Source of the DNA: JAHFRG01 sp036522275
Lineage (GTDB): Bacteria; Pseudomonadota; Gammaproteobacteria; Burkholderiales; JAHFRG01
Length of the DNA stretch: 64,000 nt
Assembly (NCBI GenBank): GCA_036522275.1
Contig: DATDGC010000020.1
Coordinates: 1 to 64,000 of the forward strand
Reading direction: 5' to 3'
Shown here: piece by piece, positions 7,155 through 15,917 of the stretch
Layout of the letters: the number at the start of each line of letters is the position of its first letter
Numbering within the stretch: the stretch's first letter is position 1
Position numbers and translations under genes: made by a program
Notes under the pieces: generated by a model
What the model was told of the DNA's origin: nothing
What the model saw: the letters and a program-made list of their open reading frames with translations, nothing else
Databases searched by the model: none

Positions 7155-8858
7155 TTAGTCTTCCACTTGGCTGGTTATGCTCATTACTTCGGAGACAGTG
7201 GTCTTGCCTTCCAAAGCCAGGTCTAGCGCATGATGACGCAGCGTTTTCCTTGCCATCTGCTGGTGGGCGGTATGGATAAAGTGGCTCGGATCTTCGTGGC
7301 TAGCGGCTTTAACCAGGGGCGGGGTCATTTCCAGCATTTCATACACTGCAATTCGGCCGTGATACCCAGTGCCATTGCAATGAGAGCAGCCACGCCCCCG
7401 GACAAACTTGGACTGCCCGAGTTTGTCGCCCAGCTCGTGAACAAGCCAGGCGGTCTCGTGCGAATCAGGCGCGTGCGGCTCGGTGCAGCTTTCGCATATA
7501 ACCCGCACCAAACGCTGGGCTATTACCGCCTGCAGCGATGTCGCCACCATGTATCTCGGCGTATCCATGTCAATCAAGCGGATAGGCGTGCTCACGGCAT
7601 CCCTGGTGTGCAGTGTGGAAAACACCATGTGTCCGGTAATCGCCGCGCGCAGGCCGATCTGCGCGGTTTCTGAGTCGCGCATTTCCCCCACCAGAATGAT
7701 GTCCGGGTCCTGGCGCAGTGCTGAACGCAGCACACGGGAAAAAGTGAGATCAATTTTTTCGTTGACCTGAGTCTGGTTGATGCCGGGAAGCCGGTACTCG
7801 ACCGGGTCTTCCACAGTGATGATCTTCTTGTCAGGCGTATTGAGTTCGGCTAGCGAGGCATATAGCGTCGTAGTTTTTCCGCTCCCCGTTGGCCCGGTCA
7901 CCAGGATCATGCCGTTGGTGCGCCGGATGATGGAGAGGTATTTCGCCAGCATGTCTTTCGGCATGCCGAGACGTTCAAGCCCGAGCATTCCGCTAGCCTG
8001 GTTCAGCAGACGCATCACCACCGACTCACCGTATTGGGTGGGCATGGTAGACAGGCGTACATCTACCGGCAGGTCGCGTACCCTGACGTTGAACCTGCCA
8101 TCCTGCGGTATGCGCTTTTCCGCAATATCCAGGCCCGCCATGAGCTTTAGCCGCAGCACCAAAGCCGGCGCGATTTTGCTATCCGCTTCGGTTTGCGTGT
8201 GCAGGACGCCATCAATGCGGAAACGGATTCTCAGCGCGCGTTCCTGGGGCTCGATGTGGACGTCGGAAGTACCCACCTGCGTTGCATCCTCAAACACCGA
8301 CTGCAGCAGCTTCACCACCGGCGCTTCCTCCGCGCCGAGGCTGGCAGTGAGCGCGCCGAAGTCAATATATGTGTCGCCCACGTCCTGTTCGAGTTCCCGC
8401 GCCAGTCCGCTGATTTCCTCGGTGCGCCGGTATAACCGGCCTATCACTTCCAGCAGCATGCCTTCGGTCACCACCGCGAGTTCAAGATTACGTTTTAACA
8501 GGCGCGATAACTCATCGTAGGCAAGCAAATCGGTGGGATCGACCATGCCCACCAGGTAAGTTGATTTACGGTCTTCCAATACGAGTGCCCGCAGGCGGCG
8601 CGCCTGGATTCCAGGCAACTTGCGCACGGTGTCGGCGTTGATATTGTAGTGTTTGAGGTTGATATAGGGGATATTGAGCTGCTTGGCGAGCGCTTCGGCA
8701 ATATTGTCTTCGGTGACAATGCCGTTCTCCATAAAAATCCGTCCCAGCTTTCGCCCGCTGTGTTTTTGCTGCTCAAGTGCAAGTTTCACCTGCTCCTGCG
8801 AAACCAGCTTAAGCAGCACTAGGATTTCACCTATGCGGATTCTTTCAGGCCTTGCCAT
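7155..8858 (-). CDS. mshE: MSHA pilus assembly ATPase MshE (GspE/PilB family)
   Basis: The 567-residue secretion ATPase begins with an MshEN domain (RIGEILVLLKLVSQEQVKLA, then LGRIFMENGIVTE), the module that binds cyclic di-GMP in MshE of Vibrio. The ATPase core shows Walker A GPTGSGKTTT (about residue 322), an Asp-box region ITVEDPVEY, Walker B-like ILVGEMRDSETA, His box TGHMVFSTLHT, and a zinc site CESC with CSHC further on. It powers pilus polymerisation at the inner membrane. It is the first gene of the minus-strand msh cluster; the genes usually upstream (mshI to mshN, including the secretin mshL) are absent, trmL being there instead. Confidence 0.93.
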   Translation of the reverse strand: MARPERIRIGEILVLLKLVSQEQVKLALEQQKHSGRKLGRIFMENGIVTEDNIAEALAKQLNIPYINLKHYNINADTVRKLPGIQARRLRALVLEDRKSTYLVGMVDPTDLLAYDELSRLLKRNLELAVVTEGMLLEVIGRLYRRTEEISGLARELEQDVGDTYIDFGALTASLGAEEAPVVKLLQSVFEDATQVGTSDVHIEPQERALRIRFRIDGVLHTQTEADSKIAPALVLRLKLMAGLDIAEKRIPQDGRFNVRVRDLPVDVRLSTMPTQYGESVVMRLLNQASGMLGLERLGMPKDMLAKYLSIIRRTNGMILVTGPTGSGKTTTLYASLAELNTPDKKIITVEDPVEYRLPGINQTQVNEKIDLTFSRVLRSALRQDPDIILVGEMRDSETAQIGLRAAITGHMVFSTLHTRDAVSTPIRLIDMDTPRYMVATSLQAVIAQRLVRVICESCTEPHAPDSHETAWLVHELGDKLGQSKFVRGRGCSHCNGTGYHGRIAVYEMLEMTPPLVKAASHEDPSHFIHTAHQQMARKTLRHHALDLALEGKTTVSEVMSITSQVED

Positions 8859-8939
8859 AAAAATGCCTCGCTATAATTGGAGCGTATTGTAACAAGCATA
8901 CCCCATGCAATTGAAAAGCTAAATTAACTTCTTTTCTTT

Positions 8940-8975
8940 TATGATACAAGCCATATGTATGATACAAGCTATATG
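8940..8975 (+). repeat. 18-bp tandem duplication at the trmL start
   Basis: The unit tatgatacaagcYatatg occurs at 8940-8957 and 8958-8975 with one mismatch. Each unit contains a TATGAT hexamer close to a -10 box and an ATG in frame with trmL (8955 and 8973), so the duplication adds either a second start codon or a second -10-like box. Confidence 0.7.
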
Positions 8976-9437
8976 TTCGATTTGGTCCTGTATCAGCCTG
9001 AAATTCCCCCGAATACCGGGAACATCATCCGTCTGTGTGTAAATACGGGGGTGTCCCTGCATCTAGTCAAGCCGCTGGGTTTCAGACTGAATGACCGACA
9101 ATTGCAGCGCGCAGGCCTGGATTACCATGAATTTGCACATATCACGATTCATGAAAACTGGGAAAGCTGCAAAGAGCGCTTTCCCGGGCGCCGCCTGTTT
9201 GCCGTCACCACTCGCGGCAAGCAACGCTACGATGCGCTTTCGTACAGACCAGATGATGTATTTGTTTTCGGTCCGGAAACACGAGGATTGCCATCATCCC
9301 TCCTGGAAAGTTTTCCGGAACAAAACCGCATCCGACTGCCAATGCTTCCGCAAAACCGCAGCCTGAATCTGGCGAATGCCGCTGCGGTGGTGATTTACGA
9401 AGCGTGGCGACAGGCAGGTTTTAAAGGGGGTCAGTAA
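8973..9437 (+). CDS. trmL: tRNA (cytidine/uridine-34 2'-O)-methyltransferase TrmL
   Basis: This SPOUT-class methyltransferase of about 154 residues modifies the wobble base of tRNA-Leu. Recognised by FDLVLYQPEIPPNTGNIIRL at the N-terminus, FGPETRGLP near residue 100 and a C-terminal knot segment RSLNLANAAAVVIYEAWRQ. Start chosen at 8973 (MFDLVLYQ), the normal family N-terminus; an in-frame ATG at 8955 lies in an 18-bp tandem duplication and would add six residues. Its end overlaps gpsA tail to tail by 7 bp. Confidence 0.93.
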   Translation: MFDLVLYQPEIPPNTGNIIRLCVNTGVSLHLVKPLGFRLNDRQLQRAGLDYHEFAHITIHENWESCKERFPGRRLFAVTTRGKQRYDALSYRPDDVFVFGPETRGLPSSLLESFPEQNRIRLPMLPQNRSLNLANAAAVVIYEAWRQAGFKGGQ

Positions 9438-10411
9438 CTTTCAGCTTTAGGATCACGGTTGAGCAGCTCTTGCAGCGCGGCTTTTGCCGGAACGTTCTCA
9501 TATAACACCTGGTTTACTGCGCGAGTAATAGGTATCTCTACTTTCAGTTCACCTGCAAGCCGCTGTACCTCGCGCGCAGTGGTCACCCCTTCCGCCACAT
9601 GACCGAGCTCGGCGAGTATCTGCGACAGGGGCTGTCCGGCGGCCAGCATCAACCCGACTTTGCGATTGCGTGAAAGATCGCCGGTGCAAGTGAGAATCAG
9701 ATCACCTGCGCCGGCCAAGCCCATGAAAGTTTCCACTCTCCCGCCCAGTTTCAGTCCCAACCGGGTGATTTCAGCGAGCCCGCGCGCAATCAACGCCGCT
9801 CTCGCATTATTACCCAGGCCCAGACCGTCGGCTATGCCGGCGGCGATCGCCATCACGTTTTTCACCGCGCCGCCGATGGCGACGCCAACCATGTCATCGC
9901 TGGAGTAAATGCGCAGTTTCTGGCTGTGCAGTTCTTTTGCCGCGGCCTGCGCAAACGCCTTGTCAGTGGAAGCAAGGGTAAGCGCCGTAGGCAGGCCCTG
10001 CGCCACTTCCTGTGCGAAGCTGGGTCCCGACAAAATTGCGCGGCAGGTGCCCGGCGCAAGTTCCTGCTCGGCGACCTGATGCGGCAGAGACTGGCCGCCG
10101 GGCTCGAAACCCTTGCAGGCCAAAACCACCGGCACACGGCTCGACTTCATCTCACGCAAAGTCTGCCGCAAGCCCTGAGTCGGCACGGCAACCAGCGCCA
10201 GCCCTGCTTGCGCCAGCGCGTCGCTCACGGTCGATTGAAGTTCAATCGGTTCCGACAGGGGAAAATTCGGCAGAAAGCGCGAGGCGCGGTGAGCCCTAAG
10301 GTGCGCAAAATGCCCGGCATCATGCTCCCACAAGCTGATGTTGTGGCGCGAGGACAGGGTAATGGCCAGCGCCGTGCCCCAGGCACCGGCGCCCAGTACC
10401 GCGATTTTCAT
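9431..10411 (-). CDS. gpsA: Glycerol-3-phosphate dehydrogenase (NAD(P)+)
   Basis: The enzyme reduces dihydroxyacetone phosphate to sn-glycerol-3-phosphate for phospholipid synthesis in the cytoplasm. Rossmann motif VLGAGAWGTALA at residues 5-16, substrate/cofactor segment LSGPSFAQEVAQGLPTA, and the catalytic Lys region KNVMAIAAGIADGLGLGNN are all present; length 326 is normal. ATG at 10411 overlaps the stop of the SH3 gene (ATGA), so this start is preferred over the upstream GTG. It is the last gene of the rhodanese-grxC-secB cluster, the usual order in proteobacteria with one SH3 gene added. Confidence 0.95.
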   Translation of the reverse strand: MKIAVLGAGAWGTALAITLSSRHNISLWEHDAGHFAHLRAHRASRFLPNFPLSEPIELQSTVSDALAQAGLALVAVPTQGLRQTLREMKSSRVPVVLACKGFEPGGQSLPHQVAEQELAPGTCRAILSGPSFAQEVAQGLPTALTLASTDKAFAQAAAKELHSQKLRIYSSDDMVGVAIGGAVKNVMAIAAGIADGLGLGNNARAALIARGLAEITRLGLKLGGRVETFMGLAGAGDLILTCTGDLSRNRKVGLMLAAGQPLSQILAELGHVAEGVTTAREVQRLAGELKVEIPITRAVNQVLYENVPAKAALQELLNRDPKAESY

Positions 10412-10845
10412 TCGCCCCACACCTGATTTACACGCACATAACCGGTCTGGCCGTCGCGGTGCCGCACCTTGATCCAGCCCGGATCGGAGAATTCCACGAG
10501 TTCGAGCATCACCGATTTCTCCGCCTGAAACACCAGCGGGGCACTGTCGTTGGGCGCCTGACGCACGTCGGCAAGTGGCACATTGATCATCATGCTGCGC
10601 TTATCGCTCAAGGATTTTTTTTCCACCCAAGCAAGCTCTCCGCTGGCATCGCGCACCTTGATCCAGTTTTCCAGTGCCACCACGACTTCCAACGGATAAT
10701 CGCGGCCCAGCAGGTAAAGCTTTTGGGCTTTGAGTGAAGGCGCGTCATACAACACTGCGGCGTTTTCAGCGACAGAACGGAACTCCGCAGCGCACACCGC
10801 TGCCGCAGGCAGCATGAGGGAAAACGTGAGCAGACAACGAAGCAT
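10408..10845 (-). CDS. Exported SH3-domain protein
   Basis: From ATG 10845 the product (145 residues) starts with a signal peptide (MLRCLLTFSLMLPAAAVCA) followed by two bacterial SH3-like repeats, about residues 25-78 (VLYDAPSL ... WIKVRD ... LAWVEKKSL) and 85-142 (DVRQAPNDSAPLVFQ ... WIKVRHRDGQTGYVR). Such domains typically bind cell-wall peptides or other periplasmic partners. An upstream start would overlap secB and hide the signal peptide. Its position between secB and gpsA with ATGA coupling shows it is in the operon. Specific function unknown. Confidence 0.85.
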   Translation of the reverse strand: MLRCLLTFSLMLPAAAVCAAEFRSVAENAAVLYDAPSLKAQKLYLLGRDYPLEVVVALENWIKVRDASGELAWVEKKSLSDKRSMMINVPLADVRQAPNDSAPLVFQAEKSVMLELVEFSDPGWIKVRHRDGQTGYVRVNQVWGE

Positions 10846-10858
10846 GGCCAAGGCGGGC

Positions 10859-11311
10859 TCAGTGCGTAGTTTCCACGCTGGGCTGAGGCTGTTGCTTGCG
10901 GTGTTGGTACAGTGTCTCAAAATTCACCGGGTTCAAGATAACCGGCGGAAAACCAGCACGGCTCACTACGTCAGAAATCACTTCGCGCACGTAGGGGAAA
11001 AGAATATTGGGGCAGGCAATTCCCAGTATCGGCTCGATTTCCTCTTTCGCCACATTGCGTATGTGAAATATTCCCGCCTGCGCCGCCTCCACCAGGAACA
11101 TGGTTTTGTCCTTGAGCTTAGCGGTGATGGTGACGGTCAGCACCACCTCAAAAATGCCCTCGTCAATCGGATTGCCTTCGGTGTGAAGCTGCACATCAAC
11201 CTGCGGCGCTTCGCGCTCGAGGAAAATGCGCGGCGCGTTGGGAATTTCCAAAGACAAGTCTTTGATGTAAAGCTTCTCGATAGAAAAAACCGCTTGCTGT
11301 TTTTCGCTCAT
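10859..11311 (-). CDS. secB: Protein-export chaperone SecB
   Basis: SecB holds preproteins unfolded and delivers them to SecA. The 150-residue product has the family pattern FSIEKLYIKDLSLEIPNAP, then VVLTVTITAK and GIFHIRNV, and the nearly invariant CPNILFPYVREVISD segment. Start ATG 11311 (MSEKQQ) has AGGAA eight bases upstream; the longer frame from 11347 lacks such support. The C-terminus (YQHRKQQPQP) is the usual polar tail. Between grxC and the SH3 gene on one strand. Confidence 0.95.
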   Translation of the reverse strand: MSEKQQAVFSIEKLYIKDLSLEIPNAPRIFLEREAPQVDVQLHTEGNPIDEGIFEVVLTVTITAKLKDKTMFLVEAAQAGIFHIRNVAKEEIEPILGIACPNILFPYVREVISDVVSRAGFPPVILNPVNFETLYQHRKQQPQPSVETTH

Positions 11312-11333
11312 TGGGGGTTCCTGTGGGCATAAA

Positions 11334-11603
11334 TCAAGTTTTACCACTGCCGGACAGCAGTTCGCCGAGCTTGCCGGTGTGTTCCAGCACCGCCAGTTCC
11401 TCGTATCCGCCCACGTGATGACCGTCGATATAAATCTGCGGTACGGTGCGGCGGCCGGTTTTTTGCATCATCTCGAGGCGTTTTTCGGGTTCAAGATCAA
11501 CGCGAATCTTGGTTATCTGTGATACGCCTTTGGCGCGCAGCAGCCGCTCTGCCATCATGCAAAAAGGACATATCCCTGTCGCGTACATGCTCACCGCAGA
11601 CAT
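11334..11603 (-). CDS. grxC: Glutaredoxin 3
   Basis: The 89-residue thioredoxin-fold protein has a CPFC active site at residues 12-15 (YATGICPFCMMAERLL) and the glutathione-binding TVPQIYIDGHHVGGYEEL. It uses glutathione to reduce protein disulfides in the cytoplasm. It starts 1 bp after the rhodanese stop and precedes secB, the usual order. The active-site motif differs from the more common CPYC by Phe for Tyr. Confidence 0.93.
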   Translation of the reverse strand: MSAVSMYATGICPFCMMAERLLRAKGVSQITKIRVDLEPEKRLEMMQKTGRRTVPQIYIDGHHVGGYEELAVLEHTGKLGELLSGSGKT

Positions 11604-11604
11604 T

Positions 11605-12027
11605 TCAGGAACCTTTTTCCACCGGCAAGCTCGCCTGTTCCCACGATACGATTCCGCCTTTCAGCCTGAACACCTCTTTAAAACCGTTTTCGCGCAGCTG
11701 GGCACAAGCTTTCGCGGATATCGCGCCATTGCGGCAGGTCACCACGACCGGCCGCGTCTTGAACTTCTCAAGTTCACGCATGCTCTGACCCAGCCGCGCC
11801 AGCGGAATATGCTTGGCATTCGGAATATGCCCTGCTGCAAATTCGTTGTCGTCGCGCACATCCAGCACCAGCGCGTCGCGGCGATTGATGAGCTGAACCG
11901 CTTCCAATGTGCCCACTTCGCTTCCGCCTTGAATGCGGCTCGAAATCATCGGCCAAATCAGCATCGCTCCGCTTGCCACCGCAAGCAGAATCAGCCAGAT
12001 GTTATTTTGCACGAACTGCAATTTCAT
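11605..12027 (-). CDS. Membrane-anchored rhodanese-like protein (YibN type)
   Basis: One N-terminal transmembrane helix (residues 9-28) is followed by a single rhodanese domain: VLDVRDDNEFAAGHIPNAKHIPL and the active-site loop CRNGAISAKA with the catalytic Cys. Such proteins carry sulfur as persulfide; the physiological acceptor of this one is unknown. First of the rhodanese-grxC-secB-gpsA group. Its first 26 bp overlap the end of the oligosaccharyltransferase gene upstream. Confidence 0.9.
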   Translation of the reverse strand: MKLQFVQNNIWLILLAVASGAMLIWPMISSRIQGGSEVGTLEAVQLINRRDALVLDVRDDNEFAAGHIPNAKHIPLARLGQSMRELEKFKTRPVVVTCRNGAISAKACAQLRENGFKEVFRLKGGIVSWEQASLPVEKGS

Positions 12028-13828
12028 ACTCCTGGAGTTTCTGGTTGGCTAATTCTAGCAGAGGCTCAAGTTCCGCGGGGTGTTGGGGTAACAAGAGGCG
12101 CATTACTTCAGTGAAGTTTTCGAGTTCCCCCGGATAAGCAACAGCAGCGCGCTCGAGCTGCGCCTTTGCCGCCTGCGCTTGACCGTTTAGCGCCAGCAAA
12201 ATCGCCTGCTGATATACCACTATGCTGACCGGAGCAAAACGCATCACCCGGCTGTTCAATTCAAGCTTGTCCGAGAGGTCATCCTTGTTGAGGACAATGG
12301 CGCCGGTATAAGCCAGCTCTACGTAAGGCGCAAGCAGCGAGGTGCGGTGAATTTGCAGCATATCCTCGTTGAACTGCCTGAGTCCTGCCGCATCCAGGTC
12401 TTCCAGGCCCTTGGCAAAGAGCGTCCCCTCGAGATTTCGGTAACTGTAAAACAGCGAGGTTGCCGATATCCACCCTAAAGCCAGCATTAATGCAAAACTG
12501 ATTCTACCCACGCGTTGCAGTTCCAAGCGGAAGAAACGCGTTTCTCCCAGACCCAGCAGCAGCGCGGCTATGCCAAGAAAATGCGAATACCATAATGGAA
12601 ATTCAAGCATGCTGTGAATTCCGATGATGGCCAACAGCCCCAGAAGCCACCAAAGATAAATATCAAAAACCATGCGCCTCAACCCGTGCAGCCAAATTAC
12701 CACACCCCCCAATGCAGCCAGAGCGCCGACCAGCCCGGTTTCGGCAAGCAATTGCATGACGATATTGTGCGCATGATTGTACAAGCCGCTGAGACCGGAG
12801 CTTTTGAACAATACCCCATACTCGAAATGCTGCCATGCGAACTGACCCCATCCCACGCCCAGCAGCGGAGACTGTAAAAATATAAACCACGCCTCACGCC
12901 ACAGTTCAAGGCGGATGCTGCCGCTGGCAAACTCAAATAATCTTTGAAAGGAGGTAACAGCAGGTACCGGAGCGGCAAACCAGGGTAATTGCGCCACCCA
13001 TTGCATTAAAGCGAAACCGGGAATAAGCAGAACACTGGCTTTCAGCAGTGCGGCGTTCTTTTGATTTCGCCGATACCACCATGCTGATAACGCCAGCAGC
13101 GCAAAAAGATAAAGCCAGGGGCTGCGCGAGCCGCTCAATGCCAGAACAAAAAGCAATAACACAGCGATTACAGCCGCAACAGCCCAGGCCAGCCTGCCGC
13201 TTGCGGAAAGAAATAGCAGCGAAGCCAAAGCCAGGCAGGTATAGTCGGCAAAATGATTCGGTTGCGCCAGATTGCCATAAACCGCATTGGAAGTTTTTAC
13301 CGAAATCAGCGGGTCAACAAAGGTATGAATCTGATAGTGCTGAAGCAGGGCCACAATGGCGCTCAATACTCCGCCTGCAACAAGACACCAGGCAAGCGCG
13401 GTACTGATGGCCGCCAATCCGATTTCCCGCCGCAGAATATTTCCGAGCAATATCAGAAAGGCCGCCCATAGAAGATAAAGCAATGCCAGCAGCACCTGCT
13501 CGGGGTAGACTATTTTGTCGAGAGCAAACTGCAATAACAGCAACGGATACAACACCAGAAGAACCAGTACCATCCTGGGCAATTCCAGGTTATTCCAGAA
13601 GCGCTGTTGCAATAGCAGCGAGAGAGCGCCCAGTCCCAAAGCAAAAGCCAGCCACTCGGTGTAAAAACTGGGTAAAGGAAATTGGCGGTGGGGCTGCAGG
13701 AAAGGAAGCACCCACATCAACCCTATCAGGGCTAGACTGATATGAGGGAAATCGAGAAATGCAGCGAGGCGTTTTATTGTCAAGAGAGGTCGCTGAGGAA
13801 ATACTATAAAATAATACAACATTTTCAA
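12002..13828 (-). CDS. PglL-like O-oligosaccharyltransferase (Wzy_C family)
   Basis: The 608-residue protein has about a dozen membrane helices and the large periplasmic loop of the Wzy/PglL superfamily. NLAQPNHFADY (near residue 190) is typical of the PglL branch, whose His is needed for glycan transfer, and SRSPWLYLFALL and LLGVGWGQFAWQHFEY are further family signatures. The soluble C-terminal part (about 440-608) has helical repeats (AQAAKAQLERAAVAYPGE). It probably transfers lipid-linked glycan to periplasmic proteins, with pilins of the neighbouring MSHA locus as candidate substrates (inference). The 22-bp gap to gpmA is divergent. Confidence 0.82.
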   Translation of the reverse strand: MKMLYYFIVFPQRPLLTIKRLAAFLDFPHISLALIGLMWVLPFLQPHRQFPLPSFYTEWLAFALGLGALSLLLQQRFWNNLELPRMVLVLLVLYPLLLLQFALDKIVYPEQVLLALLYLLWAAFLILLGNILRREIGLAAISTALAWCLVAGGVLSAIVALLQHYQIHTFVDPLISVKTSNAVYGNLAQPNHFADYTCLALASLLFLSASGRLAWAVAAVIAVLLLFVLALSGSRSPWLYLFALLALSAWWYRRNQKNAALLKASVLLIPGFALMQWVAQLPWFAAPVPAVTSFQRLFEFASGSIRLELWREAWFIFLQSPLLGVGWGQFAWQHFEYGVLFKSSGLSGLYNHAHNIVMQLLAETGLVGALAALGGVVIWLHGLRRMVFDIYLWWLLGLLAIIGIHSMLEFPLWYSHFLGIAALLLGLGETRFFRLELQRVGRISFALMLALGWISATSLFYSYRNLEGTLFAKGLEDLDAAGLRQFNEDMLQIHRTSLLAPYVELAYTGAIVLNKDDLSDKLELNSRVMRFAPVSIVVYQQAILLALNGQAQAAKAQLERAAVAYPGELENFTEVMRLLLPQHPAELEPLLELANQKLQEYEIAVRAK

Positions 13829-13850
13829 TCTGCGCCGATTTTATTTGCAT

Positions 13851-14600
13851 ATGAAAAAACTGGTCCTGTTGCGTCACGGTGAAAGTACCTGGAACAAGGA
13901 AAACCGCTTCACCGGCTGGACTGACGTTGCTTTATCGGAAAAAGGCGTGCAGGAAGCAAAGACGGCCGGGCTAGTGTTAAAGCAAAACGGTTTTGCGTTC
14001 GATGTCGCTTACACATCTTTGCTCAAGCGCGCCATCAAAACCTTATGGATCGTGCTGGAGGATATGGAGCAGATGTGGATACCGGTAAACCTTTCCTGGC
14101 GGCTCAACGAGCGGCACTATGGCGCGTTGCAGGGGTTGAACAAATCCGACACTGCGGCTAAGTTCGGGGAGCAGCAGGTATTGCTGTGGCGCAGAAGCTA
14201 CGATGTGCGGCCGCCTGCGCTCGACAAATCGGACAGCCGTTACCCGGGCAATGACCCAAGATATAGAGGCCTGCCGGAAAAATATCTTCCCTTGACTGAA
14301 TGCCTGAAAGACACGGTCACTAGATTTCTGCCCTATTGGAAGGAAACGATTGCCCCAGCGGTAAAATCCGGCCAAAACGTGATCATCGCGGCGCATGGCA
14401 ACTCGCTCAGAGCTCTCGTCAAGTACCTTGACCGTATCAGCGACGAGCGGATCGTGGAGCTCAACATTCCCACCGGCATTCCGCTGGTGTACGAACTTGA
14501 CAATAACTTGCTGCCGCTTAAGCACTACTACCTGGGCGATGAGGAAACAGTAAATCAGGCCGTGCAAGCGGTCGCCAATCAGGGCAAAGCCAGAACGTAA
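13851..14600 (+). CDS. gpmA: 2,3-bisphosphoglycerate-dependent phosphoglycerate mutase
   Basis: Interconverts 3- and 2-phosphoglycerate in glycolysis and gluconeogenesis. The catalytic phospho-His motif LVLLRHGESTWN is at residues 4-15, ERHYGALQGLNK near 88, and the second His in VIIAAHGNSLRALVKYLD. The length (249) is normal for the dimeric cofactor-dependent type. ATG 13851 (MKKLVLL) is preferred over an ATG two codons earlier. The proximal envC/ctpA genes follow in the same direction. Confidence 0.95.
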   Translation: MKKLVLLRHGESTWNKENRFTGWTDVALSEKGVQEAKTAGLVLKQNGFAFDVAYTSLLKRAIKTLWIVLEDMEQMWIPVNLSWRLNERHYGALQGLNKSDTAAKFGEQQVLLWRRSYDVRPPALDKSDSRYPGNDPRYRGLPEKYLPLTECLKDTVTRFLPYWKETIAPAVKSGQNVIIAAHGNSLRALVKYLDRISDERIVELNIPTGIPLVYELDNNLLPLKHYYLGDEETVNQAVQAVANQGKART

Positions 14601-14620
14601 ATTGCCGCTGCGACAATACG

Positions 14621-15874
14621 GTGCCCACCTTCCTGCAAGACCCGAAACCCAGTCTCACCGAAAGCACTCTTCAATTGAATAAAACCACAGGGTTGCGCCT
14701 TGGGTTTTGGCGTCTGGTTTACGCAAGCCTGACCATTCTCTGGTTCGCTCTCGTCGGCCCGGTTTACGCAGCACCTAAAGATGAGCTGAAGCAATTGCGC
14801 AGCCGAATGGAGCAGCTGCAAAAAGAACTGTCCGACGCTGAAGAATCGAAATCTGAAGCGGCTGATGCGCTCAGGGAATCGGAACGCACCATCTCGGAGG
14901 CCAACCGCAAGCTCTACGAACTTAACCGCCAGCAACGCGAAGTCAATGCTGGGCTAACAAGCCTGCAGTCGCAGAGCGGGCAGACCGAGTCCGGCATCCG
15001 TACCCAGCAGGCGTTGCTGGAGAAACTGCTGTATCAGCTCTATCTGGGACAACAACTGGATTATCTTGCGCTGCTGTTAAACGGTCAGGATCCCAACCAG
15101 GTCGCGCGCCAACTTTATTATTACAGCTATATTTCACGGGCACGGGCGGATTTCATCGCGAAACTCCGCGGAAACCTCAATGAGCTTACCATCCTCACCT
15201 CTCAAACCCGGGATAAAAGCAAAGAGCTCAAAGAAATCCAGGCCGAGCAGGCGGCGCAGAAACGGCTTCTGGAAAAAGAAAAGCTCACGCATCAGCAGGT
15301 GCTCGTCAGCGTTTCCAAGCAAATCTCTCAGCAGCAGCGCGAGATTGGAACCCTGCAGCGCAATGAGCGCCGTCTTACTCGCCTAGTGGAGAAACTAGCG
15401 AAAATCCTCTCACAGAAAAAACCACCTCCCACGCTCAGCAACTTCCAGCTTCCCGATGCCTCGCTCGATGCCAATCCTTTCCAACAATTGAAAGGTAAGC
15501 TAAATTTGCCGGTAAAAGGGGAACTTACTAATCATTTCGGCAGTCCACGCACTGATAGCGGCCTCACCTGGAAAGGGTTGTTCATACTCTCGCAAAGCGG
15601 ACAGGACGTTAAAGCCATCGCCGCCGGGCAGGTGGTATTTGCCGACTGGCTGCGCGGATTTGGCAACCTGATCATCCTAGATCACGGGGCGGGCTATATG
15701 AGCCTGTACGGCAACAACGAAACCCTTTATAAGCAAGTCGGGGATTCCATCCATGGCGGGGACACCATTGCCGCGGTGGGAAACAGCGGCGGCAACCCCG
15801 ATTCCGGTTTATACTTTGAAATGCGGCACCAGGGCAAACCGTTTGACCCCCTGACTTGGGTCACCGTAAAGTAA
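14621..15874 (+). CDS. envC: EnvC-like murein hydrolase activator (degenerate LytM/M23 domain)
   Basis: A signal-anchor region (residues 28-51) is followed by a long coiled coil (about 54-270, heptads such as LRSRMEQLQKELSDAEES) and a C-terminal LytM domain (about 300-417). The M23 zinc ligands are missing: the first motif reads LTWKGLFI where active enzymes have His, and the last reads LYFEMRHQG with Tyr for the first His of HxH. This loss is characteristic of EnvC/NlpD activators, which switch on amidases at division. The GTG start at 14621 is uncertain. ctpA follows, a common order. Confidence 0.9.
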   Translation: MPTFLQDPKPSLTESTLQLNKTTGLRLGFWRLVYASLTILWFALVGPVYAAPKDELKQLRSRMEQLQKELSDAEESKSEAADALRESERTISEANRKLYELNRQQREVNAGLTSLQSQSGQTESGIRTQQALLEKLLYQLYLGQQLDYLALLLNGQDPNQVARQLYYYSYISRARADFIAKLRGNLNELTILTSQTRDKSKELKEIQAEQAAQKRLLEKEKLTHQQVLVSVSKQISQQQREIGTLQRNERRLTRLVEKLAKILSQKKPPPTLSNFQLPDASLDANPFQQLKGKLNLPVKGELTNHFGSPRTDSGLTWKGLFILSQSGQDVKAIAAGQVVFADWLRGFGNLIILDHGAGYMSLYGNNETLYKQVGDSIHGGDTIAAVGNSGGNPDSGLYFEMRHQGKPFDPLTWVTVK

Positions 15875-15917
15875 CTTATTATCACGACCGTATGCAGTAA
15901 TGCGAGGAGATTTTTAG

